From: Roseomonas sp.
Lineage (GTDB): Bacteria > Pseudomonadota > Alphaproteobacteria > Acetobacterales > Acetobacteraceae
Assembly (NCBI GenBank): GCA_020249285.1
Contig: JADCFX010000040.1
Location: 1 to 64,000, forward strand
DNA length: 64,000 bases
Direction: 5' to 3'
Shown: positions 9,072 through 17,806 of the stretch, piece by piece
How the letters are laid out: every line of letters begins with the position of its first letter
Numbering within the stretch: position 1 is the first letter of the stretch
Notes under the pieces: model-generated
What the model was told of the DNA's origin: nothing
What the model saw: only the letters and a program-made list of their open reading frames with translations
Database searches by the model: none
Program-made: the position numbers and the translations under genes

Positions 9072-10058
9072 TCAATCGGGCTGCGCGCCGGTGCGGCGGA
9101 CCAAGGCGGGCCAGCGCCGCGCTTCGGCCTGGATCAGGTGCGCGAATTGCGCGGGGCCTTGGCTGGTCACCTCAAAACCCTGGGCGGTGAGTTGTTCCGC
9201 GACCTCGGGCTTCGCCAGAATGCGGTCAAGCGCGCCGGCCAGGCGGCGAATGGCGGCGGGCGGGGTTTGCGCCGGGGCAAGGATGCCCTGCCAGGTAATC
9301 ACCTCAAATTCCGGGAAGCCTGATTCGGCGATGGTGGGCACCTCAGGCAGGGCCGGGACGCGCTTGGCGCTGGTGACGGCGAGCGCGCGGAGCCGCCCGG
9401 CGCGGATATGTTCAATGGCAGCCGGCAGGGTGACAAACAGCGCCTGGATATGCCCGGCGACCAGATCAATCACGGCAGGGCCGCCGCCGCGATAGGGCAC
9501 ATGGGTGAAGCCAAGCCCCGCATCCTGCGCGAAAAGCGCGCCGGCCAAATGGCCGATGGACCCATTGCCCTGGGAAGCGAGCGTCAGCTTGCCATCGGCC
9601 TGCCGCGCCCAGGCAATGAAGCCGGCCACATCCCGCACGGGGGCGGAAGGGTGCACCACCAGCACTTGCGGCGCGCGCACGGCTTCAATAACCGGGCTGA
9701 AATCCCGCACCGGGTCAAAGCCGACGCGCGGATAGAGCGCCGGGTTGATCGTCAGCGGGTCTGAGCCCACCAGCAGGGTCAGCCCATCCGGCGCGGCGCG
9801 GGCGACCAGTTCAAAGGCGATATTGCTGCCGGCGCCGGGCTTGTTTTCTGTGACAACATTTTGGCCGAGCGCTTCGGTCAAATGCTTGGCGAGCAAACGC
9901 CCGAGGATATCGAGGCTGCCGCCGGGTGCCACGGGGACCACGATGCGCAGCGTGCGGTCAGGGTTCCAGGCGGTATCGGCGCGGGCGGGGGTGGTGGAGA
10001 ACAGCCCCGCAGAGGCAAGCAAGGCGGAGCGGAGCAGCAGGTCGCGGCGGAGGGTCAT
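9072..10058 (-). CDS. Bug/TctC-family periplasmic solute receptor
   Basis: The 328-residue receptor begins MTLRRDLLLRSALLASAGLF and has an Ala-X-Ala-type cleavage site near ARA. It then shows family landmarks: LRIVVPVAPGGSLDILGR, a GQNVVTENKPGAGSN segment, APDGLTLLVG, and THVPYRGGGPA. Bug proteins bind carboxylates for tripartite tricarboxylate transporters, but many are orphans with no permease nearby. No TctA or TctB is present in this window. It heads the cupin-peroxiredoxin-RuBisCO-like-cupin cluster, so its ligand may be the substrate of that pathway (inference). Confidence 0.92.
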   Translation of the reverse strand: MTLRRDLLLRSALLASAGLFSTTPARADTAWNPDRTLRIVVPVAPGGSLDILGRLLAKHLTEALGQNVVTENKPGAGSNIAFELVARAAPDGLTLLVGSDPLTINPALYPRVGFDPVRDFSPVIEAVRAPQVLVVHPSAPVRDVAGFIAWARQADGKLTLASQGNGSIGHLAGALFAQDAGLGFTHVPYRGGGPAVIDLVAGHIQALFVTLPAAIEHIRAGRLRALAVTSAKRVPALPEVPTIAESGFPEFEVITWQGILAPAQTPPAAIRRLAGALDRILAKPEVAEQLTAQGFEVTSQGPAQFAHLIQAEARRWPALVRRTGAQPD

Positions 10059-10321
10059 GGCTGAAAATCCAGATCTGTTTGAAAAGTTTTTCTCTCAAAT
10101 CGTGCAAAACATCAAGAAAAAAGATTTTATTTTCTCGTACCGAACCTCGCCAAAGGCTTCCCTACCGCGCGGCGCTGGGAAGATTATTCTCCTCAAGCCG
10201 CGCAAACCCGGCGGCGCGCAAGGCTCCAAAGGCTTTTCCCGCAAACCCTCACGCCGCCGATTTCACGCTTGCGCGAAATGCTTTATCCACGGCGCTCGCA
10301 GCGGCACCGGAGGTTCAAACC
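10059..10321. promoter_or_regulatory. divergent intergenic region with an AT-rich island
   Basis: These 263 bases separate the divergent Bug operon (-) and the PhaJ-like operon (+). About 10070-10135 is strikingly AT-rich (runs such as GAAAAAAGATTTTATTTTC) against a very GC-rich background, as expected for promoters of both operons. I could not find a convincing -35/-10 pair. The right half is GC-rich and open in one frame, but it has no protein-like features. A good Shine-Dalgarno (GGAGG, 10309-10313) ends the region. Confidence 0.5.
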
Positions 10322-10765
10322 ATGGCGGAAATCTATTTCTTCGAAGACCTGACGGTGGGGCTGACCGCCAAATTCTCCAAAACCATCACGGAAGCCGATA
10401 TTGTGCTGTTCGCCGCCGTCACCGGCGATACCAACCCCATGCATCTGGATGCGGAATATGCTGCCACCTCCATCTTCAAGGAACGCATCGCGCATGGGAT
10501 GCTGGCGGCGGGCTTGATCACCAAGGTGCTGGGCACGCAACTCCCCGGGCCGGGCACGATTTATATGTCTCAGACGCTGAAGTTTCGCGCCCCAGTGAAA
10601 ATCGGGGAAACCGTCACCGCCATTGTGGAAGTCGCAGCGCTCCACCCCGAAAAGCACCGCGCGACGCTGAAAACCCTTTGTCTGGTCAAGGGGGAGCCGG
10701 TGCTGGAGGGGGAGGCGTTTGTCTCCGTCCCCTCCCGCGCTGCCATCGCCAAAGCTGCGGAGTAA
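10322..10765 (+). CDS. MaoC-like (R)-specific enoyl-CoA hydratase
   Basis: The 147-residue hot-dog-fold protein has the hydratase-2 motif spread over AADIVLF, TGDTNPMHLDAEYA and FKERIAHGMLAAG, which carries the catalytic Asp and His. PhaJ-type enzymes convert trans-2-enoyl-CoA to (R)-3-hydroxyacyl-CoA, feeding polyhydroxyalkanoate synthesis or alternative beta-oxidation. The ATG at 10322 follows GGAGG by eight bases; the longer open frame upstream is not supported. A LOG-like gene follows four bases later. Confidence 0.85.
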   Translation: MAEIYFFEDLTVGLTAKFSKTITEADIVLFAAVTGDTNPMHLDAEYAATSIFKERIAHGMLAAGLITKVLGTQLPGPGTIYMSQTLKFRAPVKIGETVTAIVEVAALHPEKHRATLKTLCLVKGEPVLEGEAFVSVPSRAAIAKAAE

Positions 10766-10769
10766 GCCC

Positions 10770-11351
10770 ATGCGCCGTGTTTGTGTTTTTGCCGGCTCCG
10801 CCGCCGGCGCCCGCCCCGAATATGCCGCCGCCGCCGCCGCCCTTGGCCGAGAAATCGCCGCGCGCGGGCTTGGCCTGGTTTATGGCGGGGGTGGCGTTGG
10901 CCTGATGGGCGCGGTTTCCGCTGCCGCGCAAGATGCGGGGGCCGAGGTGATTGGCATAATCCCCCATGGGCTGGTTGCGCGGGAGGCGGGCGCCAAGCAG
11001 CTCAAGGATATGCGCGTGGTGGCTTCCATGCATGAACGCAAGGCGCTGATGGCCGAGCTTTCGGATGGCTTCATCGTGCTGCCCGGCGGCTATGGCAGCC
11101 TGGAAGAAGCGGTGGAAACGCTGACGTGGTTGCAGCTTGGCATTCAGCGGAAGGGTATCGTTTTTGTGGATACGCTTGGTTATTGGCAGAAGCTGATGGC
11201 CGCACTTGATCACATGGTGGCCGAAGGTTTTGTGCGGCCTGAAATGCGCGCTGCGGCGATGCTGGCGCCGGATGGTGCCGCCGCGATTGATGCGCTGGCA
11301 CGCTTTTCGCCGCCCGATGTGCCGCGCTGGCTGAAGCCTGGGGAAGCCTGA
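10770..11351 (+). CDS. LOG-family nucleoside 5'-monophosphate phosphoribohydrolase (TIGR00730)
   Basis: The 193-residue Rossmann protein starts MRRVCVFAGSAAGARPEY and carries GLVYGGGGVGLMGA. The signature is SDGFIVLPGGYGSLEEAVE, corresponding to the family PGGxGTxxE with Ser in place of Thr. Family members release free base from nucleotide monophosphates, best known as cytokinin-activating enzymes in plants and bacteria; in most bacteria the natural substrate is unclear. GCGGAG upstream of 10770 supports the start. The stop overlaps the ribF start (TGATG). Confidence 0.88.
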   Translation: MRRVCVFAGSAAGARPEYAAAAAALGREIAARGLGLVYGGGGVGLMGAVSAAAQDAGAEVIGIIPHGLVAREAGAKQLKDMRVVASMHERKALMAELSDGFIVLPGGYGSLEEAVETLTWLQLGIQRKGIVFVDTLGYWQKLMAALDHMVAEGFVRPEMRAAAMLAPDGAAAIDALARFSPPDVPRWLKPGEA

Positions 11352-12277
11352 TGGCAGGGCAGATTTTCAGCGATTGGCGGGCCATCCCCAAGGAAGCGCG
11401 CGGCGCCACGGTGGCACTCGGCAATTTTGATGGCGTGCATCTGGGCCATGTCGCGGTGCTGAAGGCAGCGCAAGCGGCTCGGCCCGAACTGCCGCTGGCC
11501 GTCCTGACCTTTGAGCCCCATCCGCGCGAGCATTTCCGCCCGGATGATCCGGCCTTTCGGCTCACTCTGCTGCCGGCCAAGGCGGCCTGCCTTGCGGATG
11601 CGGGGGCGCGTTTTGTTTATGCGCTCAGCTTTGATGATGAATTCGCGGCCCTTTCGGCGGAAGCCTTTGTGGAACAGGTGCTGTATAAGGCGCTGGGGGC
11701 GAAGCATTTGGCGAGCGGGCCTGATTTTGCCTTCGGCAATCGGCGCGGTGGTGATGTGCGGTTTCTGGCCCGCGAAGCCGCGGCGCGCGGCATGGGGCTT
11801 TCGATTGTGCCGCCATTGGAACAGGGGGGGGAGGCGATTTCCTCCACCCGCATCCGGCGCTTGTTGCAGGATGGCTATCCGGATCGCGCGGCGGAAAAGC
11901 TCGGCCGGCCATGGGAAATTCGCGGGACGGTGGTGCATGGGGATAAGCTTGGCCGGGTGCTCGGCTGGCCCACGGCGAATATCTGGCTTGATCGGCATTT
12001 GGAACCGGCGCGGGGGGTTTATGCCGTGACGGTGGCGCTGCCTGGCGGGGGGACGGCCAAGGGGGTCGCCAATATCGGGCGTCGGCCCACGCTGGGCGGC
12101 GATAAGGTGACGCGGTTGGAGGTTTATATCTTCGATTTCGCGGGCGATATTTACGGGCAGGAAATTGGGGTGCGGCTGGTGCAGTTCCTGCGCCCGGACG
12201 CGAAGTTTGATGGGTTGGAAACGCTGAAAGCCGCCATTGAAGCGGATGTGGCGAATGCCCGCGCGGCGCTGGCTTGA
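11351..12277 (+). CDS. ribF: bifunctional riboflavin kinase / FAD synthetase
   Basis: This 308-residue enzyme makes FMN and then FAD from riboflavin. The N-terminal nucleotidyltransferase domain has GNFDGVHLGH (about residues 24-33), TFEPHPREHF and the ISSTRIRRLL motif. The C-terminal kinase domain (from about residue 185) has GRVLGWPTANI, a GVANIGRRPT segment and LEVYIFDF. The length is normal for the family. The start overlaps the preceding stop by one base. It lies upstream of ileS, a common proteobacterial neighbour. Confidence 0.95.
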   Translation: MAGQIFSDWRAIPKEARGATVALGNFDGVHLGHVAVLKAAQAARPELPLAVLTFEPHPREHFRPDDPAFRLTLLPAKAACLADAGARFVYALSFDDEFAALSAEAFVEQVLYKALGAKHLASGPDFAFGNRRGGDVRFLAREAAARGMGLSIVPPLEQGGEAISSTRIRRLLQDGYPDRAAEKLGRPWEIRGTVVHGDKLGRVLGWPTANIWLDRHLEPARGVYAVTVALPGGGTAKGVANIGRRPTLGGDKVTRLEVYIFDFAGDIYGQEIGVRLVQFLRPDAKFDGLETLKAAIEADVANARAALA

Positions 12278-12344
12278 CCACCCGCACACCGCGCGCCCAT
12301 ATGTCCGATATGAAAATCGTGATGATACCGGCGCGAATTACCCG

Positions 12345-12368
12345 CCCGGCCTTCCGCTGAAGGCCGGG
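12345..12368. promoter_or_regulatory. stem-loop in the ileS leader
   Basis: Between ribF and ileS (12278-12441, 164 bases without a gene) lies a perfect 9-bp inverted repeat, CCCGGCCTT and AAGGCCGGG, around a six-base loop. No T-run follows, so it is not a standard intrinsic terminator. It could be a leader structure for ileS, an mRNA-processing site or a small REP-like palindrome. The rest of the gap shows no recognisable element. Confidence 0.4.
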
Positions 12369-12441
12369 AAGCCCCAGCCCCGTATCTTCACCTTAGCTGC
12401 CGCGCCCCGGTGGCCCCTTTCAGCCCGCAAGGCTCAAAACC

Positions 12442-15267
12442 ATGAATGATAGCCCCAAAGAGGCCCGCGATTATCGCGGCACCGTCTTCCTGCCGCAGAC
12501 CGGCTTTCCCATGCGCGGCGATTTGCCGAAGCGTGAACCCGATATGCTGGCGCGCTGGGAACGCCTGAAACTGTGGGAAAGGCTCCGCGCGCAATCCAAG
12601 GGGCGGGAGGCATTCGTACTCCATGATGGCCCGCCCTATGCCAATGGCAATCTGCATATCGGCCATGCGCTGAATAAGATTCTGAAGGATGTGATCAACC
12701 GCGCTGCGCAAATGGCCGGCTTTGACGCGAATTACGTCCCCGGTTGGGATTGCCACGGCCTGCCGATTGAATGGAAGGTTGAAGAAGAATACCGCAACAA
12801 GGGCCGCGACAAGGATGCGGTGCCTGTTCTGGATTTCCGCGCCGAATGCCGCGCCTATGCCGAACATTGGCTGCAAGTGCAGCGGGAAGAATTCATCCGC
12901 CTTGGTGTCGCCGGCGATTGGGCGGATCGCTATGCGACGATGGATTTCGCCTCAGAAGCCGCGATTGCGGGGGAGATCGGCAAGTTTCTGATGAATGGCT
13001 CGCTCTATCGCGGGCTGCGCCCCGTGATGTGGAGCCCGGTTGAGAAAACCGCACTCGCGGAAGCGGAGATTGAATATCACGACCATGTCAGCCCGACTTT
13101 GCATGCGAAGTTCCGCATCCTGAAGGCGGGGGCCGCGGATTTGGTGGGCGCGGATGTGGTGATCTGGACCACAACGCCCTGGACCATGCCGGGCAATCGC
13201 GCCGTGGCTTATGGTGCTGAAATTGACTACGCGCTTTTGCATGTCGAAGGCTTGGCCGAAAAATCCCACCTGAAAATTGGGGATCGGCTGTTGGTCGCGC
13301 TGCCCTTGCTGCCGCAATTCGAAAAAGATGCAGGCTTTGGCGCGCATAGCATCAAGCGCGTGATCAAGGGTGCGGAGCTTGAGGGCGCGATTGCCGCGCA
13401 TCCGCTGCGCGGGCATGGCTATGAATTCGATGTGCCTTTGCTGCCCGGTGATTTCGTCACCACCGAAGCCGGCACGGGGTTTGTGCATATCGCGCCTGGC
13501 CATGGTGAGGATGACTTCAATCTGGGCCGTGCGCATAACCTGCCCGTCCCTGAAACCGTGAACGACGACGGCACCTTCACCCATCATGCGCCGGGCTTTG
13601 AGGGCTTGCATGTCTTCAAGGCGCATACAGCCGTTTATGCGGCGATGGAGGCGGCGGGGACGCTGGCCGCGACGGGTAAGCTCTCGCATAGCTATCCGCA
13701 TAGCTGGCGGTCCAAGAAGCCAGTGATTTTCCGTGCGACGCCGCAATGGTTCATCGCCATGGATGACGCCAATGCGATCCGCGCGAAATCATTGGACGCG
13801 ATTGCCAAGACGCATTTCGTGCCGGAGGCGGGGCGGAACCGCATCGGTTCCATGGTGGCCGCGCGGCCGGATTGGTGCATCAGCCGCCAACGCGCCTGGG
13901 GCGTACCGATCCCGGTTTTTGTGAGCAAGCAGTCGGGTGAGCCGCTACGCGATCCGGCGATCATCGAACGCGTGATGGAAGCCTTCCGCGCAGAGGGCGC
14001 AGATGCCTGGTATAAGCCGGGTGCGGCGGCGCGCTTCCTGGGCACAGACCGTGACCCAGCGCTGTATGAGCAGGTCATGGATATTGTGGATGTCTGGTTT
14101 GAATCAGGCTCCACCCATGCTTTTGTGCTGCCGCCGCGCGGGTTGCCCTTCCCCGCTGATCTGTATCTGGAAGGGTCGGATCAGCATCGCGGCTGGTTTC
14201 ATTCATCGCTGCTGGAATCGGTTGGCACCAATGGTGTCGCGCCCTTCAAGGCCGTGCTGACGCATGGCTTTGTGCTGGATGAGCAGGGGCGGAAAATGTC
14301 CAAATCCATGGGCAATGTCACCGCGCCGCAGGATGTGATGAAGCAATATGGCGCGGATATTCTGCGCCTTTGGGTGATGAATTCCGACACGGCGCTTGAT
14401 TTGCGCATCGGCCCTGAAATCCTGAAGCAGCAGGCGGAATTGTATCGGCGCATTCGCAATACGTTGCGTTGGCTGCTCGGTAATCTTGATGGTTTCACGG
14501 AAGATGAAACCGTGCCCTATGCCGAATTGCCGGAGCTTGAACGGTGGTTGCTGCATCGGCTGACGGAATTGGATGCGAAGATCAGGCGTGCGGTTGAATC
14601 CCATGATTGGACGGGGGTTTATCCCGAAATCCATCAATTCTGTGCGACTGATCTTTCGGCCTTTTACTTCGATATCCGGAAGGACGCGCTTTATTGCGAT
14701 GCCTCTGACGCGCCGCGCAGGCGGGCGGCGCGGACGGTGCTTGATGTCTTGCATCGTTGCCTGTGTGCCTGGTTCGCGCCGGTCTTGGTGTTCACGGCGG
14801 AGGAAGCCTGGCTGGCGCGCTTCCCGGGCGGCGATGGCAGTGTGCATTTGCTGGATTTCCACTTTGTGCCGGAGGGGTGGAAGGACCCGGCGTTGGCCGC
14901 GAAGTGGGCGCGGTTGCGTGATGTGCGTCGTGCTGTGACGGGTGCGCTTGAGCGTGCGCGTGTGGCGCAGGAGATCGGGTCTTCCTTGCAGGCCGCCCCG
15001 GTCTTGTATGTGAGCGCTGAGGATACCGCTTTGCTTTCGCCGGATTTGTGGGCAGAGCTTTGCATCACGTCCGGCTTCGCGCTTTCGACTGAGGCCGCGC
15101 CTTCGGGTGCCTTCATTGCCGATGGCGTCCCGGATGCGGCGGCGGTCTTCCAGCCCGCCCCCGGTGTCAAGTGCGACCGCTGCTGGCGTGTATTGCCCGA
15201 AGTCGGCGATTGTTCCGCCCATCCCACGCTTTGCCGCCGCTGCGATGCGGTGGTCGAGGCGCTTTAA
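12442..15267 (+). CDS. ileS: isoleucyl-tRNA synthetase
   Basis: This 941-residue class I synthetase charges tRNA-Ile. It shows the HIGH motif (NGNLHIGHALNKIL, about residue 70), WTTTPWTMPGNRA in the editing domain, the zinc/KMSKS part with GRKMSKSMGNV (about 615), and a C-terminal zinc finger CDRCWRVLP...CRRC. The bacterial-type length and zinc finger fit ordinary IleS rather than the mupirocin-resistant eukaryotic-like type. Its TAA overlaps the lspA ATG, a widely conserved pairing. Confidence 0.97.
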   Translation: MNDSPKEARDYRGTVFLPQTGFPMRGDLPKREPDMLARWERLKLWERLRAQSKGREAFVLHDGPPYANGNLHIGHALNKILKDVINRAAQMAGFDANYVPGWDCHGLPIEWKVEEEYRNKGRDKDAVPVLDFRAECRAYAEHWLQVQREEFIRLGVAGDWADRYATMDFASEAAIAGEIGKFLMNGSLYRGLRPVMWSPVEKTALAEAEIEYHDHVSPTLHAKFRILKAGAADLVGADVVIWTTTPWTMPGNRAVAYGAEIDYALLHVEGLAEKSHLKIGDRLLVALPLLPQFEKDAGFGAHSIKRVIKGAELEGAIAAHPLRGHGYEFDVPLLPGDFVTTEAGTGFVHIAPGHGEDDFNLGRAHNLPVPETVNDDGTFTHHAPGFEGLHVFKAHTAVYAAMEAAGTLAATGKLSHSYPHSWRSKKPVIFRATPQWFIAMDDANAIRAKSLDAIAKTHFVPEAGRNRIGSMVAARPDWCISRQRAWGVPIPVFVSKQSGEPLRDPAIIERVMEAFRAEGADAWYKPGAAARFLGTDRDPALYEQVMDIVDVWFESGSTHAFVLPPRGLPFPADLYLEGSDQHRGWFHSSLLESVGTNGVAPFKAVLTHGFVLDEQGRKMSKSMGNVTAPQDVMKQYGADILRLWVMNSDTALDLRIGPEILKQQAELYRRIRNTLRWLLGNLDGFTEDETVPYAELPELERWLLHRLTELDAKIRRAVESHDWTGVYPEIHQFCATDLSAFYFDIRKDALYCDASDAPRRRAARTVLDVLHRCLCAWFAPVLVFTAEEAWLARFPGGDGSVHLLDFHFVPEGWKDPALAAKWARLRDVRRAVTGALERARVAQEIGSSLQAAPVLYVSAEDTALLSPDLWAELCITSGFALSTEAAPSGAFIADGVPDAAAVFQPAPGVKCDRCWRVLPEVGDCSAHPTLCRRCDAVVEAL

Positions 15268-15824
15268 TGTCGGCGGGGTCCGGGGAGACACTGTCTCCCC
15301 GGCGGGGGTCTGGGGGCAGCGCCCCCGGCCTGTTCCGCCTGGGTTTGATATTCGCTGGATTTATTTTCATTTTTGACCAAGTTTCAAAGTGGTTCGTTTT
15401 GGATGTGTTGTTGTTGCCCGAGGTCCAGAACATTCCCTTGTTTTCGGCGGGTCCTTTCGGCCTTGATTTGACCATGGTCTGGAATCGCGGTGTCACTTTT
15501 GGCCTGTTTTCCGGCGATGGCCCTTGGAATCAGTTGGTTTTGGCCGGGCTGGCGGTCGCGATTGCCGTGTTTTTGCTTCGTTGGCTGGCGCGGGCCGAGG
15601 GGCGGATGGTGGCGCTTGCGCTGGGTGCCGTGATTGGCGGCGCTTTTGGTAATGTGTTGGATCGCTTGCGTTTTGGCGCCGTGGTGGATTTTGTGGATGC
15701 CCATGGCTGGGGCTGGCATTGGTATGTGTTCAATGTGGCGGATGCCGCGATTGTCTGTGGTGTTGGGGTGTTGCTGTTGGATGCCTTGTTACCGCCTCGC
15801 CGAACGCCTAAAGATAGCGCATGA
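15267..15824 (+). CDS. lspA: lipoprotein signal peptidase (SPase II)
   Basis: The 185-residue integral membrane aspartyl protease removes signal peptides from prolipoproteins. Conserved blocks are FDQVSKWFV, MVWNRGVTFGLF, and the catalytic Asp motifs GNVLDRLRFGAVVDF and FNVADAAI. Four membrane segments are visible. The ATG at 15267 overlaps the ileS stop (TAATG). The first roughly 20 residues, rich in Gly and Ser, are encoded by a double-hairpin repeat rather than conserved sequence, so the ancestral start may lie nearer LFRLGLIFAG. The stop overlaps the next gene (ATGA). Confidence 0.93.
   Translation: MSAGSGETLSPRRGSGGSAPGLFRLGLIFAGFIFIFDQVSKWFVLDVLLLPEVQNIPLFSAGPFGLDLTMVWNRGVTFGLFSGDGPWNQLVLAGLAVAIAVFLLRWLARAEGRMVALALGAVIGGAFGNVLDRLRFGAVVDFVDAHGWGWHWYVFNVADAAIVCGVGVLLLDALLPPRRTPKDSA
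15280..15328 (+). repeat. REP-like double-hairpin repeat at the 5' end of lspA
   Basis: Two GC-rich hairpins lie next to each other. The first is CCGGGGAGA / TCTCCCCGG with loop CACTG (15280-15302). The second is CTGGGGGC / GCCCCCGG with loop AGC (15310-15328). Paired hairpins like this resemble BIME/REP repeats of GC-rich proteobacteria. It begins 13 bases after the ileS stop and remains open in the lspA frame, adding a Gly/Ser-rich N-terminal stretch. Membership of a genome-wide family is inferred. Confidence 0.6.
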
Positions 15825-16396
15825 TTCTGCGTCCCCAGACCCTGATTCCTGGTTTTGCCTTGCTGCTGCTTGTCGGCTGTGGGGAGAATACGGCGCGTTC
15901 GCTTGGTTTCATTCGGGATGCGCCGGATGAATTCCGCGTGACCACCAGGGCGCCGCTATCCATGCCGCCGGATATGGCGGGTGGCTTGCCGCCGCCGCGC
16001 CCGGGTGCGGTCCGCCCGATGGAGCGGAGCGCGCGGGAGGAGGCGGAGGCTGTGTTGGTGCCTTCTCTTGCGCTGCGTGACCCGCGCCAGCAGCCGCGGG
16101 CTGCAGGGGGGAGTGTGGGTGAGATGGCGCTTTTGCAGGCGGCCGGGCCGACGCCTTCGCGCGATATTCGCCGACAGGTGGATGAGGAAAGCCAGAGACT
16201 TGATCGGCCGCCGCGTGATTTGGCGGATCGGTTGATTTTCTGGCGTGATCCTCCGGCACCTGGGATTGTGGTGGACCCTGCGCGCGAGCGGGATCGTATT
16301 CGCGAAAATGCCGCGCTTGGGATTGAGGGCACGGCCGGCGATACGCCGATCCAGCAGCCCAGGGCGCGGAACATTTGGCAGAGGCTTGGGTTCTGA
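15821..16396 (+). CDS. DUF3035 lipoprotein (possible BAM-associated subunit)
   Basis: The 191-residue lipoprotein opens MILRPQTLIPGFALLLLVGC, giving a lipobox LVGC. The mature part contains DAPDEFRVTTRAPLSMPPD, the characteristic start of DUF3035 proteins, which alphaproteobacterial work has linked to the outer-membrane assembly complex (BamF). The remainder is Arg/Pro-rich and probably largely disordered. It is translationally coupled to lspA (ATGA), the enzyme that would process it, and is followed by two M16 peptidases, a conserved alphaproteobacterial order. Confidence 0.75.
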   Translation: MILRPQTLIPGFALLLLVGCGENTARSLGFIRDAPDEFRVTTRAPLSMPPDMAGGLPPPRPGAVRPMERSAREEAEAVLVPSLALRDPRQQPRAAGGSVGEMALLQAAGPTPSRDIRRQVDEESQRLDRPPRDLADRLIFWRDPPAPGIVVDPARERDRIRENAALGIEGTAGDTPIQQPRARNIWQRLGF

Positions 16397-16444
16397 AGCG
16401 ACCTTAATCTAGAATCCTGCCTAGCTGATACCATCTTTGGGGTC

Positions 16445-17806
16445 ATGATGCGCTTGACCCGCCGCCAAACCCTTGCCTCCGCTGCTGCGCTATGCGCGGC
16501 TAGCTCCGCCAATGCTCAGAATGCCGCGCCGCCGCCGCAGCGCCCGCTGTTTGGCGCGCAGCATTGGCGGTTGGCCAATGGGCTGGAGGTTGCCTTCATC
16601 CCGTTCAGCCGGGCGCCGGTGGTGACGCAGTATCTGTTCTATGCGGCGGGCGGGGCGGAAGACCCGGCGGGGCGTTCAGGTGTCGCGCATTTCCTGGAAC
16701 ATATGATGTTCAAGGGCAGCCCCAAGGTCGGGGTTGGGGATTTCTCCCGGCTGGTGGCGCGGGAAGGTGGGAATGACAATGCCTTCACATCGCGCGATGT
16801 CACCGCCTATCACCAGGCGGTGGAAGCTTCGCGCCTTGGCATGATCCTGGAGATGGAGGCGGACCGAATGGCCGCCCCCCTGATCCCGCAGGAGTTCATG
16901 GAAAGTGAGCGTGGTGTGGTGCTGGAAGAACGCCAGCAAAGGACGGATTCCAACCCGCGGGCGAGGTTCCGGGAGGCGTTTACCGCAGCGCTTTGGGGCC
17001 GGCAGCATTGGGCGGGCAGGCCGATCATCGGCTGGGAGGATGAGATTCGCGCGATATCCCGCGATGATCTGGCCGGCTTCCATGCGCGGTTCTACGCGCC
17101 GGCCAATGCCACGCTGGTGATCAGCGGCGCCGTGCCGGAAGACGAAGTGCGGCGGCTGGTGGATAAGCATTATGGTGGCATTCCCGCGCGGCAGGCAGCG
17201 CGCCGGGATCGCGCGCCGGCGCCAAGCCAGGCGGTGGAACCCAGGTTGATCCGGCGTGATCCAATGACGCGGGATGCGCTGTTTCTGAAGGCCTGGATGG
17301 CGCCATCACTCACCGCCGGTGAGCGTGCCCATGCGCTGCCGCTTGAAGTGCTTTCGCATTTGCTGGGCGGCGGGCAAGGGAGCCGGCTGCATAAGGCGTT
17401 GGTGGAAACCGGCCTCGCGGTATCAGCCGGCACGGGGTATGATGGCGATGCGGCAGGGATGACAGAGTTTTTCCTCTCCGCCATGCCGCGCCCGGGTGTG
17501 GCGCCGGAACGGCTGGAAGAAGCCGCCAATGGCGTGATTGAAACACTGATCCAGCAAGGCCCGACCGAGGCTGAGGTGGCGCGGTCCATCCGCCAGCTTA
17601 CCGCGGGTGCGATGCTGGCTTTGGATGGGTTTGGCGCCGGGCCGCGCATGGTGGGGGGCACGCTTGCCATTGGCTTGCCCTTGGATGCGGTGGAGTTTTG
17701 GCCGGCACGGATCAGCGCGGTGACTAGGGGTCAAGTGGAAGCTGCAGCGCGGGCGGTATTGCCCAGCGCCCCCAATAGCGCCGCCTGGCTGCTGCCTGCC
17801 GCATGA
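16445..17806 (+). CDS. M16-family zinc metallopeptidase (catalytic subunit)
   Basis: The 453-residue periplasmic protease has an N-terminal Tat-like signal (RRQTLASAAALCA). The inverted zinc motif is HFLEH at about residues 82-86, with the third ligand Glu about 76 residues later in ESERGVVLEE. The C-terminal M16 domain is complete. Such proteins resemble PqqL and mitochondrial processing peptidase beta. Its stop overlaps the following M16 gene, which lacks the zinc motif, so the two probably form a heterodimer. Confidence 0.9.
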   Translation: MMRLTRRQTLASAAALCAASSANAQNAAPPPQRPLFGAQHWRLANGLEVAFIPFSRAPVVTQYLFYAAGGAEDPAGRSGVAHFLEHMMFKGSPKVGVGDFSRLVAREGGNDNAFTSRDVTAYHQAVEASRLGMILEMEADRMAAPLIPQEFMESERGVVLEERQQRTDSNPRARFREAFTAALWGRQHWAGRPIIGWEDEIRAISRDDLAGFHARFYAPANATLVISGAVPEDEVRRLVDKHYGGIPARQAARRDRAPAPSQAVEPRLIRRDPMTRDALFLKAWMAPSLTAGERAHALPLEVLSHLLGGGQGSRLHKALVETGLAVSAGTGYDGDAAGMTEFFLSAMPRPGVAPERLEEAANGVIETLIQQGPTEAEVARSIRQLTAGAMLALDGFGAGPRMVGGTLAIGLPLDAVEFWPARISAVTRGQVEAAARAVLPSAPNSAAWLLPAA

